From Rhodoferax sp. (GTDB taxonomy: Bacteria; Pseudomonadota; Gammaproteobacteria; Burkholderiales; Burkholderiaceae_C), in contig JAQTSL010000163.1 of the NCBI GenBank assembly GCA_028711355.1, forward strand, positions 1 through 7,896: a stretch of DNA of 7,896 nt. Reading direction: 5' to 3'. Positions 1-6,023 of this stretch are shown piece by piece (the stretch's first letter is position 1; every line of letters begins with the position of its first letter). A program made the position numbers and the translations under genes. Under the pieces are notes generated by a model. The model ran no database searches and had not been told where the DNA came from. It saw nothing but the letters and a program-made list of their open reading frames with translations.

Positions 1-585
1 TGCTCAAATTGTCACAACGGCGGCAGCGCCACCGGCAAGACCAGCAGCCACATCCAGACCAGTGCCAGTTGCGAGAGCTGCCACAAATCGACCAGCACCT
101 GGAGCGGCGCCAAGACCGATCACAGCACTTTCAATAGCACCACCAACTGCGCCAGTTGCCACAACGGCAGCCAGGCTACCGGCAAGACCGCCACACATAT
201 CAGCACCACGGCGACCTGCGGCACCTGTCACAAGAGCACCAGCAGTTGGACCCCGGCCAAGTTTCACAGCAATGTGTCGGTGGTGACGGGCTGCACCAGT
301 TGCCACAACGGTAGTATGGCAACTGGCAAAAACAGCAGTCATATTGCAACTGCGTCGAGCTGCGAGACTTGTCACAAATCCACCACCTCCTGGGGTGGCG
401 CCAAGGCCGACCACAGCACCTTTACCACGGCCACCAACTGTGCCAGTTGCCACAACGGCAGCCAGGCCACCGGCAAGCCGAGCAACCATATCCCGGAGTC
501 GCAACTGCAAGGTGGCTCGACCCTGTATTGCAAAAATTGTCATAACAGCACGACCTCCTGGACGGTGGTAAAAATGAACCACAAC
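1..585 (+). repeat. In-gene tandem repeat, about 147 bp, two hemes per unit
   Basis: Units begin at about 1, 148, 292 and 439, each starting at the Cys codon of the odd-numbered CXXCH. Spacings are 147, 144 and 147 bases, so the reading frame is kept. Protein pattern per unit: CxxCHNG..ATGK...HI, then CxxCHKST..W..AK..H. The DNA of units 2 and 4 is almost identical over the start of the unit (for example 154-173 against 445-464), which suggests recent duplication or gene conversion. Unit 4 diverges in its second half: the next CXXCH is displaced by about seven residues and CHKST becomes CHNST. Earlier units presumably continue upstream of the window. Confidence 0.85.
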
Positions 586-774
586 AACAGCCTGGGCAAT
601 GGCTCTGGCTGGTGCAAGTCGTGTCACGTCAGCGGTACCGCCTATTTGGGTGATATGGAGAAAAAATCCCTTTCGCATGAGGCCAAAAAAGGCACAGTCC
701 CAACCGACTGCTCGATGTCCGGCTGCCACCGACCCCTGGGCAAAAAGGGCAGCGCTTATTCCAATTGGGATTAA
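1..774 (+). CDS. Multiheme c-type cytochrome, 5'-truncated (C-terminal 257 residues)
   Basis: The frame is open from base 1, so the gene starts upstream of the window. The visible 257 residues carry nine CXXCH heme-attachment sites, with first Cys at residues 1, 24, 50, 73, 98, 121, 147, 177 and 205 of this fragment. A final CSMSGCH (residues 237-243) has CX4CH spacing. About 12 residues after most sites is another His (17, 41, 66, 89, 114, 138, 163, 194), a plausible distal ligand for bis-His, low-potential hemes. The chain between hemes is Gly/Ser/Thr/Asn/Lys-rich and follows a roughly 49-residue, two-heme repeat. Such repeat cytochromes are exported to the periplasm or cell surface and act as electron wires in metal-reducing and metal-oxidising bacteria. 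No membrane segment is visible. The exported barrel gene begins 62 bases after the stop, which suggests a shared operon and a porin-cytochrome partnership. The electron-transfer role is well supported by the motifs; the partner and terminal acceptor or donor are inference. Confidence 0.93.
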   Translation, partial: CSNCHNGGSATGKTSSHIQTSASCESCHKSTSTWSGAKTDHSTFNSTTNCASCHNGSQATGKTATHISTTATCGTCHKSTSSWTPAKFHSNVSVVTGCTSCHNGSMATGKNSSHIATASSCETCHKSTTSWGGAKADHSTFTTATNCASCHNGSQATGKPSNHIPESQLQGGSTLYCKNCHNSTTSWTVVKMNHNNSLGNGSGWCKSCHVSGTAYLGDMEKKSLSHEAKKGTVPTDCSMSGCHRPLGKKGSAYSNWD

Positions 775-836
775 TATTTTCTGCCCAATTTCACATTAAC
801 ATTGCAACCATTTACTTCTTACGCTAATTACTTATC

Positions 837-3065
837 ATGAAAAACACCAGAAACTTGTTTTGGCCCCCCCTGGCTGCCTGCCTGTGTGCCGGCTTTGCTG
901 TTTCGGCGCAGGCTGAGGTGCTTGATGAACTTGAATGGATCAGAGAGGGGGCGGATGCCGTCTTGCTGGTTGAATTTACAACGCCGGTTCGCTATACCAG
1001 CTCGATTGCCACCAAGTCTTCTGATCTGGTTCAGGTCTTTTACAGCCTGACGACTGTGCGCGAAGAGACCAACGCATCCGCCAGCGAACAGCGTTTGGCG
1101 GGTGGCAATGGCTTGCCTAGCGCGGTCGTTCGAGACGAAGCAACTGAAAACGTACTTCACACCAATCTCAACCGGAAATTGACCATTAGCCTGGGGTCGC
1201 CAGCAGCTTTCAAGGTGCGCCAGGGCCAGCACCGCAAAGATGGCAGCAGTATTGAACTTGTGTTTGCCGGTTTGGGTTCGTCGGTCGATGTGTTGGCGGT
1301 CAAATCCTCCAAGCTGGCACCGGTCGCTACGGCAGCCGGTGTGACGGCGCCCAGTATCGTACCCACCACGCCGGCAGCCATTGCCAATGAAGCCGCCGCT
1401 AGTGATCTGCTGACCAAGGCCAGGGCTGACTTTGACGGCGGGCAATACGACGGCGCCACCGAGTCGCTGAACAAGTTACTCAGCTTGCCACCCAGCAACT
1501 CTTCGCGCAAGGCACAAGAGTTGGCTGGTTTGGCGCGCTTGAATGCGGGTGACAAAACCCGCGCTGCACGTGAATTTGAATTATTTTTAAAGTTGTATCC
1601 GCAAGGCGCGGACAGCGACAACATCAGACAGTTGCTGGCATCTATGCCCACCTTTGATACAACCAGCTCAGGCCAAGCCACGGCGGCTGAATCCAAAGCG
1701 GTGATCAGCGGCTCGGTATCAAGTTTTTACTACGGCGGCCAGTCGGACAACCGGTCCTTGACGCAAGACTATATTGACAACGGCATTCCGGTCCCGCGCA
1801 CCGAGACTTCCTTGTCCAATGTGGATCAAAAACAGGTGCAAACCAATGTTGATTTGAATTGGCGGCTGCGCGATGCTGAAAAGGATATGCGCTTTGTCTT
1901 TCGCGACGCCTACACCGATGATTTACTCAAACAGAGTAAAAGCAAAGAGCGCTTGACCGCCCTTTATTTCGATTACAAATCGATCGCCTTGGGCGGCAAT
2001 ATTCGCGTTGGACGGCAATCGCCCAGTGGCGGCGGTGTGCTGTATCGTTTTGATGGTGTGCAGGCGGGCTATCTTTTCAAACCCAAATGGAAAATCAATG
2101 CGGTTGCCGGTAAGCCGTCGGACGACTTGCTTGATTCCAAACGTTCGTTTTACGGCGTTTCGGTCGATGCCCTGGCTTTGACCAAAGAGCTCAGCGGTAG
2201 CGCTTACCTGATTGAACAGACCATTGACAGCCAAATCGATCGGCGCGCCGTGGGCGCCGATGTGCGCTACTTCAAAGGCGGTGTGTCGGCTTTTGGTCAG
2301 CTCGACTACGACCAGGTTCTGCACACGGTCAATATCGCCTCGGTGCAGTCCACTTGGCAGGTAACCGAGGCCACGGTGCTCAACGCCATGCTCGATCGGC
2401 GCACGACGCCGATCTTGTCGTTGGGTAATGCGCTGTTTTTTTACACCCCGCAGGCGCAGCGGATTCAGGATTTGTTGGGCACAACGCCGCTGGATACCTT
2501 GCGTGATCAGGTGCTGACACTCAAGGCCTATCAAAATCAGTTTCGTGTTGGCGGCACCACCACCTTGTCTTCCAACTGGCAGACTGGTGCTGATTTCAGT
2601 TTGAGCAATACCGATGCCATCCCGGCCGTGCCTTCGTTGAGCATTGCAGCGCAACCGAGTACTGGCAATCGTTGGGGCGTCAGTGCGCAGTTGATTGGTA
2701 CCAACCTGTACTCCGCCCGCGATACCCATGTGTTCAATATCAGTCTGATGGGCGGCCCCACCGACCACGGCACGCTGCTGTCGTACAACAATCTGACCAG
2801 TCTGGGCGACAAGTGGCAGATTGAGCCTTCACTGAAGTATTTCACCCAGAGCGGCACGGTCTCTGGCGACAGCGATACCTGGACGCTGGGGATGCGCGGC
2901 ATTTACCGGGTCGCCAAGCAAATATTTATTGAATCAGAGCTGACTTATGAAAAGCAAACCGGCTTGGGAGCTACTTCCATCAGCGGCACCGGTGCGGTGA
3001 TTCCTGGTACCGCCTCTTCTGCGAACCGGACGAACTATTACCTGGGTGCCCGCTACGAGTTTTAG
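837..3065 (+). CDS. Outer-membrane beta-barrel protein with AMIN-like and TPR-like N-terminal region (putative porin of a cytochrome conduit)
   Basis: This 742-residue protein starts with a signal peptide: basic MKNTRN, a hydrophobic core and an AQA cleavage site before Glu27. Residues about 28-155 (LDELEWIREGADAVLLVEF onward) are beta-rich and resemble the AMIN-like domains of envelope proteins. After an Ala/Pro/Thr-rich linker, residues about 185-268 form helical TPR-like repeats (DFDGGQYDGATESLNKLL; GDKTRAAREFELFLKLYP). From about residue 287 to the end the sequence alternates polar and hydrophobic residues in the style of a beta-barrel (ISGSVSSFYYGG; GVQAGYLFKPKWKINAVAG). The chain ends YYLGARYEF, with the C-terminal aromatic residue expected for BAM-assembled outer-membrane proteins. 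I see no heme motif. The start at 837 gives a proper signal peptide, although no clear Shine-Dalgarno precedes it. Lying between a multiheme cytochrome and a redox flavoprotein, it is most simply the pore holding a cytochrome through the outer membrane. That role is inferred from context, and an ordinary porin or assembly factor is possible. Confidence 0.82.
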   Translation: MKNTRNLFWPPLAACLCAGFAVSAQAEVLDELEWIREGADAVLLVEFTTPVRYTSSIATKSSDLVQVFYSLTTVREETNASASEQRLAGGNGLPSAVVRDEATENVLHTNLNRKLTISLGSPAAFKVRQGQHRKDGSSIELVFAGLGSSVDVLAVKSSKLAPVATAAGVTAPSIVPTTPAAIANEAAASDLLTKARADFDGGQYDGATESLNKLLSLPPSNSSRKAQELAGLARLNAGDKTRAAREFELFLKLYPQGADSDNIRQLLASMPTFDTTSSGQATAAESKAVISGSVSSFYYGGQSDNRSLTQDYIDNGIPVPRTETSLSNVDQKQVQTNVDLNWRLRDAEKDMRFVFRDAYTDDLLKQSKSKERLTALYFDYKSIALGGNIRVGRQSPSGGGVLYRFDGVQAGYLFKPKWKINAVAGKPSDDLLDSKRSFYGVSVDALALTKELSGSAYLIEQTIDSQIDRRAVGADVRYFKGGVSAFGQLDYDQVLHTVNIASVQSTWQVTEATVLNAMLDRRTTPILSLGNALFFYTPQAQRIQDLLGTTPLDTLRDQVLTLKAYQNQFRVGGTTTLSSNWQTGADFSLSNTDAIPAVPSLSIAAQPSTGNRWGVSAQLIGTNLYSARDTHVFNISLMGGPTDHGTLLSYNNLTSLGDKWQIEPSLKYFTQSGTVSGDSDTWTLGMRGIYRVAKQIFIESELTYEKQTGLGATSISGTGAVIPGTASSANRTNYYLGARYEF

Positions 3066-3068
3066 ACC

Positions 3069-4358
3069 TTGAACTACACGTACCTGTACCTGGCCGTTAT
3101 CGCGCTGGTGATATTGCTCTATCTCAGGCGCCAGCGTCGCGTGCATAGCGCGCATCGGGCAGTATTTCAAGAAGCGATTCAGACTGGCTTGAATGAGCCA
3201 CCGTCACTGCATCCGGTGGTCGATCCGACGCGTTGCATGGGCTCAGGCGCCTGCGCCAAAGCCTGTCCCGAAAAGGCGCTGGGTGTGGTCGATGGCAAGA
3301 TGGCGTTGATCAACGCGGCACACTGCATTGGCCACGGCGCTTGCCTGGCGGCGTGCCCGGTGGAGGCGATCAAGCTGGTCTTTGGTACCGAAAAGCGCGG
3401 TATCGACATTCCCAACATCAGCCCTGAATTTGAGACCAATGTGCCAGGTGTCTATATTGCTGGCGAACTCGGTGGCATGGGGTTGATCCGCAAAGCCGCC
3501 GAGCAAGGGCGCCAGGCGATGGACGCGATCCGCAAGCGTGCGGGCGCCACTGCCGACTTTGACGTCGTCATCGTCGGCTGCGGGCCGGCTGGCATTTCGG
3601 CTGGCTTGTCGGCGTTGGAGCACAAACTGCGCTACAAATTGCTGGAACAAGAAGACTCGCTCGGTGGTGCGGTCTATCACTATCCCCGGCAAAAAATTGC
3701 CATGACCGCGCCGGTCGATCTGGCCATCGTCGGCAAGGTCAAGTTCGATCAGGTGCAAAAAGAAACCTTGTTGGCGTTTTGGCACGATGTGGTGGCCAAA
3801 ACCGGGCTGCAGATTGCCTTTCGCGAGCGTATGCAGGCGATTGAAAAAGACGGTGACTGCTATGTGGTGTGCACGGCGCAGGGCCGCTACCGCGCCCGCA
3901 CCGTGTTGCTGACGATGGGGCGGCGCGGTACCCCACGCAAGCTCGACGTGCCCGGTGAAGAATTGCCCAAGGTGGTTTATCGGCTGGTGGACCCGGCGCA
4001 GTTTGCTGGCCAGGCCGCTCTGGTGGTGGGCGGCGGTGACAGCGCGCTGGAGGCCGCCATTGCGCTATCTGAGCAGCCCGGCACCGATGTCATCCTGTCG
4101 TACCGCAGCGCGGCGTTTTCGCGCGTCAAGCAGAAAAACCGCACACTGTTGGCGCAGCAGCAACAGGCTGGGCGGCTCAAGGTGATGCTCAATTCCAGCG
4201 TCAAGCGGATTGCCGCAGCCTCGGTAGAGATTGAGTGCGACGGGGCCACACAGACCCATCGCAACGACGTCGTTATCGTTTGTGCCGGCGGTTTGTTGCC
4301 GACGCCGCTGCTGCAAAAAATCGGCATCCAGTTTGATACCAAGTTTGGTCACGCCTGA
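3069..4358 (+). CDS. Membrane-anchored ferredoxin-flavoprotein oxidoreductase with permuted TrxR-like fold
   Basis: The protein is 429 residues. Residues 4-19 form one hydrophobic helix followed by RRQRR, which by the positive-inside rule puts the rest in the cytoplasm. Two ferredoxin-like motifs follow: C56-X5-C62-X3-C66-P and C86-X5-C92-X3-C96-P, each lacking the usual second Cys (Ser59 and His89 instead). Residues 121-154 (FETNVPGVYIAGELGG, then RKAAEQGRQA) look like the C-terminal flavin-binding segment of thioredoxin-reductase-like enzymes, but here they precede the FAD Rossmann motif GCGPAG (170-175). A second dinucleotide motif, GGGDSALEAA (321-330), should bind NAD(P)H. There is no redox CxxC beside it, so this is not a thioredoxin reductase; the DVPGEE-to-GGGDS region resembles YpdA-like or ferredoxin-NADP reductase relatives. 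The protein ends soon after the point where the missing segment would normally follow. The TTG start lies 3 bases after the porin stop; later starts would lose the anchor. Likely role: exchanging electrons between NAD(P)H and a membrane or periplasmic redox chain. The partners are inference. Confidence 0.85.
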   Translation: MNYTYLYLAVIALVILLYLRRQRRVHSAHRAVFQEAIQTGLNEPPSLHPVVDPTRCMGSGACAKACPEKALGVVDGKMALINAAHCIGHGACLAACPVEAIKLVFGTEKRGIDIPNISPEFETNVPGVYIAGELGGMGLIRKAAEQGRQAMDAIRKRAGATADFDVVIVGCGPAGISAGLSALEHKLRYKLLEQEDSLGGAVYHYPRQKIAMTAPVDLAIVGKVKFDQVQKETLLAFWHDVVAKTGLQIAFRERMQAIEKDGDCYVVCTAQGRYRARTVLLTMGRRGTPRKLDVPGEELPKVVYRLVDPAQFAGQAALVVGGGDSALEAAIALSEQPGTDVILSYRSAAFSRVKQKNRTLLAQQQQAGRLKVMLNSSVKRIAAASVEIECDGATQTHRNDVVIVCAGGLLPTPLLQKIGIQFDTKFGHA

Positions 4359-4370
4359 CGTGCGTGGGCC

Positions 4371-4390
4371 GGCAAGCCGCTAAACTTGCC
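4371..4390 (+). promoter_or_regulatory. Small inverted repeat just upstream of lysA start
   Basis: GGCAAG (4371-4376) is the exact reverse complement of CTTGCC (4385-4390), with an 8-base loop, ending 6 bases before the lysA ATG. In the mRNA it could fold over the initiation region. A 6-bp stem this short is common by chance, and there is no T-run for a terminator, so a function is only a possibility. Confidence 0.2.
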
Positions 4391-4396
4391 ACGACC

Positions 4397-5647
4397 ATGA
4401 ACCCTTTTGCCCCGCTCACCCTGGCCGATTTGGCCCGCACCCACGGCACCCCGCTGTGGGTCTATGACGCCCATCGCATCGAGCAGCAGATTGCCAGCTT
4501 GCGCTCGTTTGATGTGATTCGCTTTGCCCAAAAAGCCAACTCCAACACCCATATCCTGCGCCTGATGCTCCGCCACGGTGTACGGGTCGATGCGGTGTCG
4601 TTGGGCGAGCTGGAACGTGCGCTGGCAGCGGGCTACCAGCCCGGCCTGCACGCTGGCCACGCCGACCTGGTGTTCACTGCCGACCTGTTTGACCGGGCCA
4701 CGCTGGCGCGCGTAGCTGCATTGGGGGTGCCGGCCAATTGTGGGTCGATCGATATGCTGGACCAACTCGGTGCAGTCAGCCCCGGTCACCCGGTGTGGTT
4801 GCGCATCAATCCCGGTTTTGGCCACGGCCACAGCAACAAGACCAACACCGGTGGCGAGCAAAGCAAGCACGGCATCTGGCATGCCGATTTGCCGCTGGCG
4901 TGCGCGCGCATCCGTGCCAACGGCTTGCGCCTGGTCGGCCTGCACATGCACATTGGCTCGGGTGTCGATTACGCGCACTTGCAAGATGTTTGCGGTGCCA
5001 TGGTGGAGCTGGTCAAAACCGTGCAGGCGCAGGGGCTCGATTTGCAGGCCATCTCAGCCGGCGGCGGCTTGTCGATTCCGTACCAGAGCGACCAGCCGAC
5101 GGTCGATACCGCGCATTACTTCAGCCTGTGGGACGGCGCGCGCCAGCAAATTGCCGCGTTGCTAGGGCACGCCATCACGCTGGAGATTGAACCGGGCCGC
5201 TACCTGGTGGCCGAAAGCGGCGTATTGGTGGCCGAGGTGCGTGCCACCAAGCGCATGGGCAGCAACGCATTCATTCTGGTTGATGCCGGTTTCAGCGATC
5301 TGATGCGACCCAGTATGTACGGCAGCTTTCATGGCATGGAGCTGATCCACGCCGATGGCACGCCGGTTGCGGGCGCGCTGCAAGACACGGTGGTTGGCGG
5401 GCCGCTGTGCGAATCGGGTGATCTCTTTACGCAGGGCGAAGGCGGCGTGGTGTTACAGCGCGCCTTGCCAACGGCGCAGGTGGGCGACTTGCTGGTGCTG
5501 CACGACACCGGCGCTTACGGCGCGTCGATGTCGTCCAACTACAACACGCGCCCGCTGATTGCCGAAGTGCTGCTTGAAGACGGCCAGGCCCGGCTGATCC
5601 GGCGCCAGCAAACCGTGGCCGAGTTGCTGGCGCTAGAACAACTTTAA
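4397..5647 (+). CDS. lysA: Diaminopimelate decarboxylase
   Basis: LysA removes CO2 from meso-2,6-diaminopimelate to give L-lysine, the last step of lysine synthesis, in the cytoplasm with pyridoxal phosphate (PLP). The 416-residue length fits the family. Landmarks in order: RFAQKANSN with the PLP Schiff-base Lys46; the VDAVSLGELERAL stretch; HMHIGSG at 183-189; SAGGG; EPGR at 265-268 (phosphate binding); PLCESGD with catalytic Cys338, which completes the partner subunit's site; and YGASMSSNYN from 374. As I remember it, the sequence is strikingly close to Escherichia coli LysA (for example NPGFGHGH, KTNTGGE.SKHGIW, HDTGAYGASMSSNYN). I chose ATG 4397 (MNPFAPL) over the in-frame GTG at 4364, which would add 11 residues unlike the family N-terminus. 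Neither start has a strong Shine-Dalgarno. The 38-base gap to the flavoprotein gene suggests cotranscription, but a functional tie to the redox genes is not obvious. Confidence 0.96.
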   Translation: MNPFAPLTLADLARTHGTPLWVYDAHRIEQQIASLRSFDVIRFAQKANSNTHILRLMLRHGVRVDAVSLGELERALAAGYQPGLHAGHADLVFTADLFDRATLARVAALGVPANCGSIDMLDQLGAVSPGHPVWLRINPGFGHGHSNKTNTGGEQSKHGIWHADLPLACARIRANGLRLVGLHMHIGSGVDYAHLQDVCGAMVELVKTVQAQGLDLQAISAGGGLSIPYQSDQPTVDTAHYFSLWDGARQQIAALLGHAITLEIEPGRYLVAESGVLVAEVRATKRMGSNAFILVDAGFSDLMRPSMYGSFHGMELIHADGTPVAGALQDTVVGGPLCESGDLFTQGEGGVVLQRALPTAQVGDLLVLHDTGAYGASMSSNYNTRPLIAEVLLEDGQARLIRRQQTVAELLALEQL

Positions 5648-5650
5648 ATC

Positions 5651-5703
5651 TTGCGGGTCAGACCACTCGCGTCAGCGATGTGCTCTGACCCCAACTGATT
5701 AAA
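5651..5703 (+). repeat. Palindromic repeat copy A (REP-like)
   Basis: This 53-base unit begins TTGCGGGTCAGA and ends CAACTGATTAAA. The arms GGGTCAGA (5655-5662) and TCTGACCC (5684-5691) pair perfectly. Inside, CAC pairs with GTG and TCGC (5667-5670) with GCGA (5675-5678) around a GTCA loop. It matches copy B at 51 of 53 bases, and both differences are in the loop. It starts 3 bases after the lysA stop, so it would form a hairpin at the 3' end of the lysA transcript. It lacks a following T-run, so it is not a classic intrinsic terminator. Confidence 0.88.
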
Positions 5704-5705
5704 TG

Positions 5706-5722
5706 TTGCGGGTAGAGCTGAC
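5706..5722 (+). repeat. Degenerate, shortened repeat copy after A
   Basis: TTGCGGGTAGAGCTGAC begins 55 bases after the start of copy A and keeps both edges of the unit (TTGCGGGT and CTGAC), but it has lost the central hairpin. It looks like a second tandem unit reduced by an internal deletion, which would mirror the B-C tandem pair at 6926-7029. Confidence 0.45.
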
Positions 5723-5755
5723 AACGCTGGCTTTTTTGGTACGCCCCGCGCGGCG

Positions 5756-5815
5756 ACCGGCAGCGGCGGCCACCTCATACTGGGGTACCAGAAATCGGTG
5801 TCCGCCGCTGCCGGT
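5756..5815. repeat. Long inverted repeat, 14 perfect pairs plus 4
   Basis: ACCGGCAGCGGCGG (5756-5769) is the exact reverse complement of CCGCCGCTGCCGGT (5802-5815). After one mismatch, CACC (5771-5774) pairs with GGTG (5797-5800), leaving a 22-base loop that contains the palindrome GGTACC. That gives 18 of 19 pairs. Its sequence is unrelated to the GGGTCAGA repeat family. It could be the core of a small mobile element or a strong RNA or DNA hairpin; there is no adjacent T-run. Confidence 0.8.
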
Positions 5816-5903
5816 TACCACGCGATGTGTTGGATCGGTGGCGGTTCATGTGGCAAACCAATAACCGGGCCCAATGACGGTTGTTTTTGCGTAGGCGTTA
5901 GCT

Positions 5904-5985
5904 GAATCGGGGTCAGATCCCAATTCGGGCTCAAGACTTCAAGCCAGCCAACATCGCATCACCGATTGGGCTCTGACCCCGATTC
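5904..5985. repeat. Long inverted repeat with GGGGTCAGA/TCTGACCCC arms
   Basis: The arms at 5904-5924 and 5965-5985 pair at 20 of 21 positions: 14 perfect pairs starting GAATCGGGGTCAGA, one mismatch, then six more. The loop is 40 bases. The arm ends share GGGTCAGA/TCTGACCC with repeats A to C, so this is probably a relative with a different, longer interior. It lies about 40 bases beyond the stop of the minus-strand sulfurtransferase gene, where it could terminate transcription or protect the mRNA 3' end. Confidence 0.82.
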
Positions 5986-6023
5986 TGCGGTTTGTACAGA
6001 AGAACTACATTTCTCTCCTCAAT

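Larger units (their letters stand above)
5648..6023. other. 376-base intergenic block rich in palindromes, no convincing gene
   Basis: This stretch lies between the convergent lysA (plus) and sulfurtransferase (minus) genes. It contains one intact palindromic repeat (5651-5703), a shrunken second copy (5706-5722) and two long inverted repeats (5756-5815 and 5904-5985). Reading frames are short and interrupted, and none resembles a known protein. It is probably a landing site for REP-like or miniature elements that also provides RNA hairpins at both gene ends. Confidence 0.7.

Noticed and set aside
4..729. Long minus-strand open frame opposite the cytochrome gene
   Set aside because: It is Ala/Gly/Val-rich and repetitive because it is the reverse of the CXXCH repeats; the plus strand has ten heme sites and explains the sequence.
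873..881. Possible lipobox (LAAC, Cys15) in the porin signal peptide
   Set aside because: The hydrophobic stretch continues past the Cys and a good AQA cleavage site follows at residue 26; a barrel protein is not expected to be a lipoprotein.
1923..2768. 281-codon minus-strand open frame inside the porin gene
   Set aside because: The composition is rich in Arg, Gln and His with no recognisable motif, as expected for an antisense shadow; the plus-strand gene has a signal peptide and barrel.
4364..4396. GTG at 4364 as the lysA start
   Set aside because: The added 11 residues do not match the usual LysA N-terminus, while ATG 4397 begins at the expected place and length.
5718..5739. T-run after a possible short hairpin as an intrinsic terminator for lysA
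   Set aside because: The stem before TTTTTT is only about three pairs (AGC/GCT), too weak to support a terminator call.
5703..5864. 53-codon open frame starting at an ATG formed at the end of repeat A
   Set aside because: It is Arg/Pro/Ala-rich, reads straight through the inverted repeat at 5756-5815, has no ribosome-binding site and resembles no protein I know.
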